This document shows positions 15,845 to 24,277 of a stretch of DNA of 64,000 nucleotides, one piece after another; the first letter of the stretch is position 1; every line of letters starts with the position of its first letter. Made by a program: the position numbers and the translations under genes. The stretch lies in contig NZ_DAIOEU010000020.1 of NCBI RefSeq assembly GCF_036746095.1, positions 4,052 through 68,051 of the forward strand, in the 5' to 3' direction. This stretch comes from Dyella_B sp036746095. Its GTDB lineage: Bacteria; Pseudomonadota; Gammaproteobacteria; Xanthomonadales; Rhodanobacteraceae. A model generated the notes under the pieces. That model ran no database searches. It had not been told where the DNA came from and saw nothing but the letters and a program-made list of their open reading frames with translations.

Positions 15845-16434
15845 TGCGGCGTTTGTGGCTGGTTTTGCTGCTGGGTGGATTGTCCACACTTGCATGCGCC
15901 AAGGATGCGAGCGTGATGGTGTATGGCAAAGCAGGAGAGACCGCATCAGGATGGTCGATCATGACTTTGCTCCCCTCCGGGTGGAACAACGATTGCTGCA
16001 CCTACGCCGCCACCATCGGCGCCAGCCTGGTGCTGTATCGAGGCGCCTGGACGGGCAGGCCGGAGCGCGTGATGGTGCTCAACGTCTGGCCGGCCAAATT
16101 GCCTACGCTCGATGCGGAGTTGCAGGATGATCGCCAGCATTACCTGCAATCCGATGCGCACGGCAAAGCCAACGCATTCCCGCTGGCGAACCCGCGCGCC
16201 ATCGCTTGCCAGGGCGTGCTCTATCAAGGTTCCGACCACATCGACGATGTGGTGGTGTTCTGCGATCCCGGCAAGAAGAGTGGCATTCGCTACAGCTGGT
16301 CGATGACGGTCAGCGCGACGGATCCGGATCGGCAGGCGTTGATCGATGCCTTCAAGCAGGTGGTGCGGGATTCCGTCTACATGGTCTACGTTTCGAAGCC
16401 CAAGCCGTCCAATACGCCTGCGGCGAAACCGTAA
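15844..16434 (+). CDS. secreted protein of unknown function in the two-component operon
   Basis: A 196-residue protein with a signal peptide (MRRLWLVLLLGGLSTLACA, cleavage before KDAS). The mature part holds several cysteines (NDCC, IACQG, VFCDPG), which suggests disulfides in the periplasm, and ends in a lysine/proline-rich tail. No family was recognised. It lies between the response regulator (one-base overlap) and the kinase (13-base gap), so it is likely an accessory input to the sensor or a target made with it. Confidence 0.75.
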   Translation: MRRLWLVLLLGGLSTLACAKDASVMVYGKAGETASGWSIMTLLPSGWNNDCCTYAATIGASLVLYRGAWTGRPERVMVLNVWPAKLPTLDAELQDDRQHYLQSDAHGKANAFPLANPRAIACQGVLYQGSDHIDDVVVFCDPGKKSGIRYSWSMTVSATDPDRQALIDAFKQVVRDSVYMVYVSKPKPSNTPAAKP

Positions 16435-16447
16435 CCGCGTTCAAGCA

Positions 16448-18454
16448 ATGAGCCTGCGCCAACAACTTCTGCTGGTTGCCCTCTGCACGCTCGCCTTGCC
16501 GATCGCAGGATGGTTGTACGTGCGCCAGATGGAAACGCTGCTGCGCCAGGGGCAGGAGCAGGCCCTTACCGCGACGGCCACCGCCGTGGCGCGCAGTCTC
16601 GCAGTCACCGACATGCCGTTGCCGCAGCCGGGCAAGGGCTGGTACGTGCAGCAGGCGGTGAACCCCATCGTCGTCGACGGCTATGGCGACGACTGGGCGC
16701 CGATGACGCCGTGGAGCCAATCGCTCGGCAAGCAGAACAAGCTGCTGCTGGCGGAGGACGACAACGGTTTCTACTTCTATATCGACGTACGGGCAGGAAC
16801 CCGCACGCGAGCCGATGCGGGCGACGTCAATGCGCTCTCGGCCGACCACGTCCTGCTCGATCTGGTGCAGGGCGATCAGCATCGGCGTTATCTCATTGCC
16901 AGTGCCGCACCGGGTGCCTTTACGGCGCTGACGCTCGATCCGCCCGCCGGCGATCTACCGGATCGGATCATCGGGCAATGGCAGGAAGATGGCAGCGGCT
17001 ACCACGTCGAACTGCATCTGCCGCGCGGCCTTGGCTTGAGTGCGCTGGGGGTAGGTATTTACACCGCGGCCGATGGTGGCGATCCGCTCGCGGTGGATGT
17101 GCGTCCGTTGTGGCGTTATTCGCAAGAACTGTCGCAAGAACTGGCGCAACTGTCGCCCGATGAAACGCGCACGCGGCTCGTTACGCCGCAGGGTTGGTTG
17201 CTTGCACAAAGTGGTCGCCTGAAAACGTCCGGCCCGCAGCCGAGTTGGTGGTCGTCGGTGATCTATCACTGGTTGCTCGCCAACCCGCTGGAGCAAGCCC
17301 AAGCCTGGACCAGCGACGCCCCACGCCTCGACCTGCCTGAAGTGAAAAATGCCCGCGATGGCCACGCGACCACCGTATGGCGCCAGGGCGAGCAGCGCGA
17401 CAGCGTCGTGTTGGCGACGGCGGTGCCGGTGGAGCGTGGCCAGACCGTGGTGGGCGTGCTGTTGCTCGAACAGGCCAGCCGCGCCGTGCCCTTGCTGGCC
17501 AATCGTGCCTTCCTGAGCCTGCTGCTGACCAGTTTCAGCGTGATGCTGATCGCCGGCGCCATCCTGCTGTTCTTCGCCACGCGGCTCAGTCTGCGCCTGG
17601 GTCGTTTGCGTGATGCGGTAGAACGCGCGCAAGTCAATGACGGCCGTCTGGATGGCCAAATGATCCAAAGCCATTTCCCCATGGCCGAATCAGAAGACGA
17701 AATCGGCGACCTGGCACGCAGCTTCCAGAAATTGTTCGAAGCCGTCGGCGGCTATACCGATTACCTGCGCACGCTGGCGTCGAAACTTTCGCACGAACTC
17801 AATACGCCGCTGGCCATCGTTAAGTCCTCCCTGGACAACCTCGAACACGCCAAGCTCTCCAACGAAGCACAACCCTACCTGGCACGCGCGCGTGACGGCG
17901 TGGCGCGCCTCGGCACGCTGGTGCGCGCCATGAGCGAAGCCAGCCGGATGGAGCGCGCCATTGCGGCCGCCGAGCCCGAAGACGTCGACCTGGTGGACGT
18001 GGTAGCCGGTTGCGCCGATGCCTACCGGCCCTTGGCCGGCTCGCGGCCCTTGGAATGCGTGCTGCCGGATCAGCCGGTCCACTTGCATGGTGCTCCCGAG
18101 CTGATCGCCCAGGCGCTGGACAAACTGTTCGATAACGCGCTCTCGTTCACCCCCGCCGATGGCTGGCTGCGACTGAGCCTTCGTCCGGTCGATGGTGGTG
18201 CGGAGATCGAACTGGCCAACCAGGGGCCGCCGTTGCCCGCGGCCATGCAGGGAAGGCTGTTCGATTCGCTGGTCAGCCTGCGCGACAAGGCCACGCCGGG
18301 AGATGCTCCGCATCTGGGCCTCGGTTTGTACGTGGTGCGGCTGGTGGCGGAGCGCCATGGCGGCGTGGCCTCGGCGCGGAATCTCGAAGACGGCAGCGGC
18401 GTGGCTTTCAGCCTGCGCTTGTATGGCATGCCCAGGCAGCGCCTCGCCGGTTGA
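16448..18454 (+). CDS. sensor histidine kinase with CBM9-like periplasmic domain (PdsS-like)
   Basis: A 668-residue membrane kinase. Transmembrane helix 1 spans about residues 7-25. The periplasmic part begins with NPIVVDGYGDDW and FYFYIDV (about 72-115), the pattern of carbohydrate-binding module 9/DOMON-like domains. Helix 2 spans about 365-388, followed by HAMP, the H-box KLSHELNTPLA with His449, and an ATPase domain with FDNALSFTPADG and LGLGLYVVRLVAERHGG. Length and order match the PdsS kinase family of dedicated sortase systems. The ATG at 16448 has a weak ribosome site. Confidence 0.88.
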   Translation: MSLRQQLLLVALCTLALPIAGWLYVRQMETLLRQGQEQALTATATAVARSLAVTDMPLPQPGKGWYVQQAVNPIVVDGYGDDWAPMTPWSQSLGKQNKLLLAEDDNGFYFYIDVRAGTRTRADAGDVNALSADHVLLDLVQGDQHRRYLIASAAPGAFTALTLDPPAGDLPDRIIGQWQEDGSGYHVELHLPRGLGLSALGVGIYTAADGGDPLAVDVRPLWRYSQELSQELAQLSPDETRTRLVTPQGWLLAQSGRLKTSGPQPSWWSSVIYHWLLANPLEQAQAWTSDAPRLDLPEVKNARDGHATTVWRQGEQRDSVVLATAVPVERGQTVVGVLLLEQASRAVPLLANRAFLSLLLTSFSVMLIAGAILLFFATRLSLRLGRLRDAVERAQVNDGRLDGQMIQSHFPMAESEDEIGDLARSFQKLFEAVGGYTDYLRTLASKLSHELNTPLAIVKSSLDNLEHAKLSNEAQPYLARARDGVARLGTLVRAMSEASRMERAIAAAEPEDVDLVDVVAGCADAYRPLAGSRPLECVLPDQPVHLHGAPELIAQALDKLFDNALSFTPADGWLRLSLRPVDGGAEIELANQGPPLPAAMQGRLFDSLVSLRDKATPGDAPHLGLGLYVVRLVAERHGGVASARNLEDGSGVAFSLRLYGMPRQRLAG

Positions 18455-18677
18455 CCAAAACCCTCGCCGCGGCGGCTGCCGATTTGCCCAGCCCAGCGGA
18501 CAACCTCGGCTAAAACTTCACGATGACCTTGCTGAAATGGCCGTCCATTTACCGGGCGACGCGGGAGCCCATCGCATGCATGCCCCTCAGCGCCATCCTC
18601 TCCCTCAAGAAAAGGAGAGAAAAGCAACCGCCACCCTATACAATCTGCCCTTTCTGCGTTTCACGGACTTCCCGCAC

Positions 18678-20153
18678 GTGATTTCCCGCGACGAATTCGA
18701 CGCGCTCGCCGCGCAAGGCCATACCCGCATCCCGCTGGTGCGCGAGGTGTTTTCCGATCTGGATACCCCGCTGTCGGTCTACCTGAAGCTGGCCGATGGC
18801 CCCTACACCTTCCTGTTCGAATCGGTGGAAGGCGGCGCCACCTGGGGGCGTTACTCGATCATCGGCCTGCCGGCAAAGCGCGTGTATCGCCTGCGCGGGC
18901 ACGAGCTGGAAGTGGAAGATGCCGGCGAGATCATCGAGCGCCGCCACCTGGACGACCCGCTCGGGGAGATCGAGCAGCTGCGCCAGCACTATCACGTGCC
19001 GCGCTTGCCACAGCTGCCGGCATTCAGCGGCGGACTGGTGGGCTACTTCGGCTTCGAGACCGTCGGCTACATCGAGCCGAAACTGGCGCAATGGGATCGC
19101 CCCGACGAACTCGGCACACCGGATGTGTTGCTGATGCTGGCCGAGGAAGTGGCCGTGTTCGACAACCTCAAGGGCCGCCTGTACCTGATCGTGCACGCCG
19201 ACCCCTCGCAGCCGCAGGCCTATGCACACGCACAGCGCCGGCTCGATGCGCTGACGCATCGCTTGCGCCAGGGCGGCGCCGCCTATCCGCAACTGACGCA
19301 ATCGACGGCGCTCAACGAAAGCGATTTCAAATCCTCCTTCACGCGCGAAGAATTCGAGGCGATGGTGGAGCGCGCGAAGGAATACATCCGCGCCGGCGAC
19401 ATTTTTCAAGTCGTGCCTTCACAGCGTCTGAGCGTCGGCTTCAATGCGCGCCCGGTGGATGTGTACCGCGCGTTGCGGGCGATGAACCCGTCGCCGTACA
19501 TGTATTTCGTCGACCTGGGCGATACGCAGATCGTCGGTTCGTCGCCAGAAATCCTGGCGCGCATGAAGGACGGCAAAGTGGTGGTCCGTCCGCTCGCCGG
19601 TACGCGCAAGCGCGGCGCAACGGACGAAGAAGATCGTGCACTTGAAGCGGAATTGTTGGCCGACCCTAAGGAGCGCGCCGAGCACGTGATGCTGATCGAC
19701 CTGGGACGCAACGACATCGGCCGCATCAGTGACACGGGAACGGTCGAGGTCAGCGAATCCTTCGTGGTCGAACGCTACTCGCACGTCATGCACATCGTGT
19801 CGCAAGTGCAGGGCACCTTGAAGCCCGACGTCAGCTACATGGACGTGCTCAAGGCCACCTTCCCGGCCGGCACGCTCAGTGGCGCGCCAAAAATTCGCGC
19901 CATCGAAATCATCCAGGAACTCGAACCCTACAAGCGCAACATCTACGCCGGCGCCATCGGCTGGATCGGCTGGTGGGGCGATGCAGACACCGCCATCGCC
20001 ATCCGTACCGCCGTGATCCAGGGCGGCCGTCTACATGTGCAGGCCGGCGCGGGCATCGTGTACGACTCCGATCCGGCATCAGAGTGGGAGGAAACGATGA
20101 ACAAAGGGCGTGCGTTATTCCGTGCCGTGGCGCAAGCGGCGAAAGGATTGTGA
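18678..20153 (+). CDS. trpE: anthranilate synthase component I
   Basis: First step of tryptophan synthesis: chorismate plus ammonia or glutamine to anthranilate, with TrpG as glutaminase partner. The 491-residue reading from GTG 18678 begins MISRDEFDALAAQG and fits related proteins; upstream in-frame codons back to 18192 overlap the kinase gene. Visible are the LDTPLSVYLKL feedback-site region, SPYMYFVD, IVGSSPEI, RPLAGTRKRG, LIDLGRNDIGR and TFPAGTLSGAPKIRAIEII. The 223-base gap upstream holds a CTCTCC/GGAGAG hairpin (18598-18619) and a TACAAT box (18639-18644). No Trp-rich leader peptide is seen. Confidence 0.95.
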   Translation: MISRDEFDALAAQGHTRIPLVREVFSDLDTPLSVYLKLADGPYTFLFESVEGGATWGRYSIIGLPAKRVYRLRGHELEVEDAGEIIERRHLDDPLGEIEQLRQHYHVPRLPQLPAFSGGLVGYFGFETVGYIEPKLAQWDRPDELGTPDVLLMLAEEVAVFDNLKGRLYLIVHADPSQPQAYAHAQRRLDALTHRLRQGGAAYPQLTQSTALNESDFKSSFTREEFEAMVERAKEYIRAGDIFQVVPSQRLSVGFNARPVDVYRALRAMNPSPYMYFVDLGDTQIVGSSPEILARMKDGKVVVRPLAGTRKRGATDEEDRALEAELLADPKERAEHVMLIDLGRNDIGRISDTGTVEVSESFVVERYSHVMHIVSQVQGTLKPDVSYMDVLKATFPAGTLSGAPKIRAIEIIQELEPYKRNIYAGAIGWIGWWGDADTAIAIRTAVIQGGRLHVQAGAGIVYDSDPASEWEETMNKGRALFRAVAQAAKGL

Positions 20154-20156
20154 GAC

Positions 20157-20831
20157 ATGCGAAACATCACTCGTGATTTTGGCTATCTCGTCGTGTCCAT
20201 CATGCTGACGTGCGCATCGCCTTTGCTGGCGCGGGAACCCTCATCCAATTGGCCGGATACCTTGTTGAGCCGCACGCAAGCATTGGCTCAATTGCAAACC
20301 TTGAATGCGCAATTGCTCAGCCATCCAAGCGCCACGCTGACGTTGGAACAGTGGTGCGCCGCGCATCATTTGTCGCCGGAGGCGAAGGTTGTCGCGCATC
20401 GTGTGCATGGCGATGACAAGCCGCTTCCTGAAGGCGCGCGCAGCTTGCTTGGCATCGGTCCGAACGAACCCGTGCGCTACCGGCGCGTGGCGTTGAGCTG
20501 TGGCGACGTGGTGTTGTCGGATGCTGACAACTGGTACGTGCCTGCGCGCCTTACCGCCGACATGAACCATCAACTGGATACTTCGGACGTGCCGTTCGGC
20601 AAGGTGGTGAAGTCGCTGCACTTCCGCCGCGAGACACTCTCTGCGGATTTGCTCTGGTCGCCGCTGCCCGCCGGTTGGGACAGTGGCAAGGCTTTGCCGC
20701 CTTCAAGCAGCCAGCCGCTAGCCATTCCGGATCACGTGCTCCAGCACCGTGCGGTGCTGTACACCGGCGACAATCAGCCTTTCAGTCTGGTGGTGGAAAG
20801 TTACACCCGGCACGTGCTGGTGAGTCCTTAG
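20157..20831 (+). CDS. secreted UbiC-like (chorismate lyase fold) protein
   Basis: A 224-residue exported protein, signal peptide ending LLA-RE at about residue 25. The mature part follows the layout of chorismate pyruvate-lyase UbiC: VRYRRVALSCGD matches the UbiC strand with the substrate arginine, NWYVPARLT and VPFGKVVKSL follow as in UbiC, and YTGDNQPFSLVVESY keeps a Glu in the place of the catalytic one. UbiC itself is cytosolic, so a secreted relative is odd. The ATG starts only 3 bases after the trpE stop. Activity on chorismate is a guess; UTRA-fold ligand binding is as likely. Confidence 0.6.
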   Translation: MRNITRDFGYLVVSIMLTCASPLLAREPSSNWPDTLLSRTQALAQLQTLNAQLLSHPSATLTLEQWCAAHHLSPEAKVVAHRVHGDDKPLPEGARSLLGIGPNEPVRYRRVALSCGDVVLSDADNWYVPARLTADMNHQLDTSDVPFGKVVKSLHFRRETLSADLLWSPLPAGWDSGKALPPSSSQPLAIPDHVLQHRAVLYTGDNQPFSLVVESYTRHVLVSP

Positions 20832-20998
20832 ATTTTGATTTGCCTGGTATTTTAAGTAGCCGTTATGGCAGTCCCGGCAGACATAACCATTAGCCATGTA
20901 CGAATGCCGACACGACAGATGACGGCGGCGAATCCCATCGCGCACAATGAGCATCCTTGCCGCAGTGCGGCATCGCGGCCGTCCAGGAATTTCCAGCC

Positions 20999-21598
20999 AT
21001 GCTGCTGATGATCGACAACTACGACAGCTTCACCTTCAACCTCGTGCAATATCTCGGCGAGTTGGGACAGGAGGTGAGGGTGGTGCGCAACGATGCGCTG
21101 GACGTGGCTGGCATTCGCGCATTGAAGCCCTCGCACATCATGATTTCGCCCGGCCCAGGCACGCCGGACGATGCCGGTGTTTCGCTGGCAGTGCTGCGCG
21201 AACTGAGCGGCGAGATTCCCGTGTTTGGCGTGTGCCTGGGACACCAGGCCATCGGCCAGGCGTTCGGTGGCAAGGTGGTTCGTGCCAAGCAGATCATGCA
21301 TGGCAAGACCTCGCCGGTGCGCCATCTGGGCAAGGGCGTGTTTGCCGGCTTGCCCGATCCGTTCGAGGCTACGCGCTACCACTCGCTGGTGGTCGAGCAG
21401 GTATCGCTGCCGGAGTGCCTGGAAGTCACCGCCTGGACGGAAAACCCCGATGGCTCGATCGACGAAATCATGGGCCTGCGCCACAAGACCCTGCAGGTCG
21501 AGGGCGTGCAGTTCCATCCCGAGTCGATCCTTACCCAGTACGGCCATGACCTGCTGCGGAATTTCCTGGGTTTGCCGCTGCAAAAGCTCGCCGCATGA
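20999..21598 (+). CDS. trpG: anthranilate synthase glutamine amidotransferase
   Basis: Class I glutamine amidotransferase that feeds ammonia to TrpE. The 199-residue protein has MIDNYDSFTFNLVQYL, ISPGPGTPDDAG, the nucleophile Cys in GVCLGHQAIGQ (about residue 79) and the catalytic His-Glu in QFHPESILT. It may also serve aminodeoxychorismate synthase, as in other bacteria with one TrpG/PabA. It is separated from trpE by the UbiC-like gene and overlaps trpD by four bases. Confidence 0.96.
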   Translation: MLLMIDNYDSFTFNLVQYLGELGQEVRVVRNDALDVAGIRALKPSHIMISPGPGTPDDAGVSLAVLRELSGEIPVFGVCLGHQAIGQAFGGKVVRAKQIMHGKTSPVRHLGKGVFAGLPDPFEATRYHSLVVEQVSLPECLEVTAWTENPDGSIDEIMGLRHKTLQVEGVQFHPESILTQYGHDLLRNFLGLPLQKLAA

Positions 21599-22647
21599 CG
21601 GCGAGCCGGGCCATCACCATTACGCCGCAGGAAGCGCTGCAGCGGACGATCGAGCACCGCGAGATTTTTCACGATGAAATGATCGCGCTGATGCGCCAGA
21701 TCATGAGCGGCGAGGTGAGCCCGCTGATGACCGCCGCGATCATCACCGGCTTGCGCGTCAAGAAGGAAACAGTGGGCGAAATCACCGGCGCGGCGAGCGT
21801 GATGCGGGAACTTTCGGCGAAGGTGGAAGTGCCGCCGCACCCCCATTTCCTGGACATCGTTGGCACCGGTGGCGATGGGGCATCGAGCTTCAATATTTCC
21901 ACCGCGGCGATGTTTGTGGCCGCCGCCGCCGGTGCGCGCATTGCCAAGCACGGCGGGCGCAGCGTGTCGTCGAAATCGGGTAGCGCCGATGTGCTGGAGG
22001 CGCTCGGTGCGCGTATCGATCTTCCGCCGGCGCAGGTAGCGCGGTGCATGGTCGAGACGGACATCGGTTTCATGTTCGCGCCCAATCATCATCCGGCGAT
22101 GAAAATGGTGGCTCCGGTGCGCAAGGAAATGGGCGTGCGCACCTTGTTCAATATCCTGGGGCCGCTTACCAATCCTGCCGGCGCGCCAAACATCCTGATG
22201 GGGGTTTTTCACCCGGATCTTGTCGGTATCCAGGTACGTGCCCTGCAGGCCCTGGGCGCAGAGCACGCCATGGTGGTGTGGGGCCGCGACGGCATGGACG
22301 AGATTTCGCTGGGCGCTGCCACCTTGGTCGGCGAACTGCGCGACGGCGAAGTGCACGAGTACGAAGTGGAGCCGGAAGACTTTGGACTGGCCATGGCCTC
22401 CAGCCGCAACCTGCGGGTGGAAAATGCCGAGGAATCCAAGGCGATGCTGCTGGATGCCCTCGGAAACCACCATGGGGTGCCGCACGACATCGTCTGCCTG
22501 AATGCCGGCGCCGCGCTGTACACCGCCGGCGTGGTCAAAAGCATTGCCAGCGGCATCGAACTGGCCCGGGCTACCATCGCCAGTGGCGCGGCACGTGCCA
22601 AAATGGACGCGTTCGTGGCAACCACCCGGCGATTGGCGCAGAGTTGA
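21595..22647 (+). CDS. trpD: anthranilate phosphoribosyltransferase
   Basis: Transfers phosphoribosyl from PRPP to anthranilate. The 350-residue product shows MRQIMSGEVSPLMTAA, the PRPP-binding GTGGDGASSFNIST, AKHGGRSVSSKSGSADVLEALG, FMFAPNHHPAMK and RTLFNILGPLTNPAG. Its ATG overlaps the trpG stop (ATGA), indicating coupled translation. Confidence 0.96.
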   Translation: MTASRAITITPQEALQRTIEHREIFHDEMIALMRQIMSGEVSPLMTAAIITGLRVKKETVGEITGAASVMRELSAKVEVPPHPHFLDIVGTGGDGASSFNISTAAMFVAAAAGARIAKHGGRSVSSKSGSADVLEALGARIDLPPAQVARCMVETDIGFMFAPNHHPAMKMVAPVRKEMGVRTLFNILGPLTNPAGAPNILMGVFHPDLVGIQVRALQALGAEHAMVVWGRDGMDEISLGAATLVGELRDGEVHEYEVEPEDFGLAMASSRNLRVENAEESKAMLLDALGNHHGVPHDIVCLNAGAALYTAGVVKSIASGIELARATIASGAARAKMDAFVATTRRLAQS

Positions 22648-22705
22648 CCCGGACGCGGCTTTGCCGTTTTCTTAGGTTCCCCCCACACGTGCCGATCAGA
22701 ATCCC

Positions 22706-23500
22706 ATGACCGACATTCTTCAACGCATCCTCGCCCGTAAGGCGGAAGAACTCGCCGAGCGCAGCGCCAAGTTGCCGCTGAAAGAATTGTCCGCACGCGT
22801 GGCGGACATGCCCGATACGCGCGGCTTTGCAGCAGCCATCGAAGCGAAGATCGCCGCGGGCGACTCGGCAGTTATCGCTGAAGTGAAGAAGGCCAGCCCC
22901 AGCAAAGGCGTCATTCGTCCCGACTTCGATCCGGTGGCGATTGCGCGCAGCTATGAGCTTGGTGGTGCGGCATGCCTGTCCGTGTTGACGGACAAGGATT
23001 TCTTCCAGGGCAGCGAGGATTTCCTGCAGCAGGCGCGCGCCGCCTGTTCGTTGCCGGTATTGCGCAAGGATTTCGTGATCGATCCGTACCAGGTGTACGA
23101 GGCGCGTGCCATCGGTGCCGATTGCATCCTGCTGATCGTGGCGGCGCTGGGCGATGCGGATCTGCTGGAGCTGTCCCTGCTGGCGGCCGAACTTGATCTG
23201 GATGTGTTGTGCGAGGTACACGATGCCGAGGAACTGGAACGCGCGCAGGCCGTGCCGGTGCCGCTGATCGGCGTCAACAACCGCAATCTGCGCACCTTCG
23301 AAACCACGCTCGACACCACGCTCGAGCTGCAACAACTGATGGAGTACGACCGCATCCTGGTCGCCGAATCAGGTATTCACACACCCAAGGACGTGGCGCT
23401 TTTGCGCGACGCGGGTATCAACGCATTCCTGGTCGGCGAAGCGTTCATGCGCGCCGCCGATCCCGGGCAGGAATTGAAACGGCTGTTCAATACGCACTGA
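22706..23500 (+). CDS. trpC: indole-3-glycerol phosphate synthase
   Basis: Closes the indole ring of CdRP to form indole-3-glycerol phosphate. The 264-residue TIM barrel has VIAEVKKASPSKGVIR, YELGGAACLSVLTDKDFFQG, LPVLRKDFVIDPYQ, EVHDAEEL, IGVNNRNLRTFE, VAESGIHTPKD and FLVGEAFMRA. It is the stand-alone form, not fused to TrpF. It follows trpD by 58 bases; trpF, trpB and trpA are not in the window. Confidence 0.96.
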   Translation: MTDILQRILARKAEELAERSAKLPLKELSARVADMPDTRGFAAAIEAKIAAGDSAVIAEVKKASPSKGVIRPDFDPVAIARSYELGGAACLSVLTDKDFFQGSEDFLQQARAACSLPVLRKDFVIDPYQVYEARAIGADCILLIVAALGDADLLELSLLAAELDLDVLCEVHDAEELERAQAVPVPLIGVNNRNLRTFETTLDTTLELQQLMEYDRILVAESGIHTPKDVALLRDAGINAFLVGEAFMRAADPGQELKRLFNTH

Positions 23501-23502
23501 TC

Positions 23503-24204
23503 ATGTTTGCAGGGGAAACAACTCACGTGCCCGCAGATACTGGTGGCGGTGCTAATGCGTCGCGCACGGTGCTGTTCGATTTTGATGGCGTCTTGTTTCA
23601 AGGCGACTCATTTGCGATGTTCATGCGGCATCGTTACCAATATTCCTGGTTGCGCAAGCTGCTGGTGCTGCTGACGCTGCCATGGTGGCTGCCGTGCATG
23701 TTGGTGTCGCGCTGGTGGGGTTTGCGCACTCTTGTGCATGTAGCGCTTTGCGGCATCGGGCCGGTGCGCTATCAGCAGGCAGTCGAGGCGTTTGCCGATC
23801 AGCTGGTGCGTCGCCCGCGTCAGTTTTGCCGTGACGGCGTGCAGGCGTTGCGTCGTCATCTGGCGAATGGAGATGAGGTGATTGTCGTGACCGGCTGCGA
23901 GCAACTGCTCGCCACGCGCCTTTTGTCAGGACTGGGGCTGCATGACCTGACCGTCATTGGATCGCAGCTCAAGCCTGGCTGGTCGGGTATGCGCGTGCAA
24001 TTGCACAACGTGGGCTGGCGCAAGGTGCAAAGCGTTACTGCCGTGGGCGTCCAAAAATGGCACGTGGCCTATGGCGACTCCATGCATGATCTGGCGATGC
24101 TCAAACAGGCCGGCGAAGCGGTGCTGGTCAATGGCACGCCCAAGCTATGCAAGCGGGTGGAGAAGACGCTGGGCAGGGCGGTGACTCGGGTGGCCTGGTA
24201 CTGA
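23503..24204 (+). CDS. HAD-family phosphatase, PgpC-like
   Basis: A 233-residue HAD subfamily I hydrolase. Motif I is VLFDFDGVLFQGDS with both aspartates, motif II VTGC, and motif IV GDSMHDLAML near the end. Hydrophobic stretches near 50-80 (LLVLLTLPWWLPCMLV and LRTLVHVALCGIG) recall phosphatidylglycerophosphatase C, a membrane-associated HAD enzyme, but a phosphoserine phosphatase-like role is not excluded. It starts 2 bases after trpC and probably shares its transcript. Confidence 0.7.
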   Translation: MFAGETTHVPADTGGGANASRTVLFDFDGVLFQGDSFAMFMRHRYQYSWLRKLLVLLTLPWWLPCMLVSRWWGLRTLVHVALCGIGPVRYQQAVEAFADQLVRRPRQFCRDGVQALRRHLANGDEVIVVTGCEQLLATRLLSGLGLHDLTVIGSQLKPGWSGMRVQLHNVGWRKVQSVTAVGVQKWHVAYGDSMHDLAMLKQAGEAVLVNGTPKLCKRVEKTLGRAVTRVAWY

Positions 24205-24235
24205 GGGGAGGGGGCTTGGAGGCGCGGGCCGATGG

Positions 24236-24259
24236 AGATACGTTAGTGCTTACGTATCT
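24236..24259. promoter_or_regulatory. candidate operator of the MarR-GNAT gene
   Basis: A perfect inverted repeat AGATACGT-N8-ACGTATCT, 19 bases before the start codon of the MarR-GNAT gene and just upstream of a TATAGG box (24264-24269). Its size and place fit autoregulation by a MarR-type dimer. Confidence 0.55.
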
Positions 24260-24277
24260 GTCCTATAGGCATGTTCC

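Noticed and set aside
18455..18677. trp attenuator leader peptide
   Set aside because: No short ORF with tandem Trp codons was found before trpE; only one ordinary hairpin is present.
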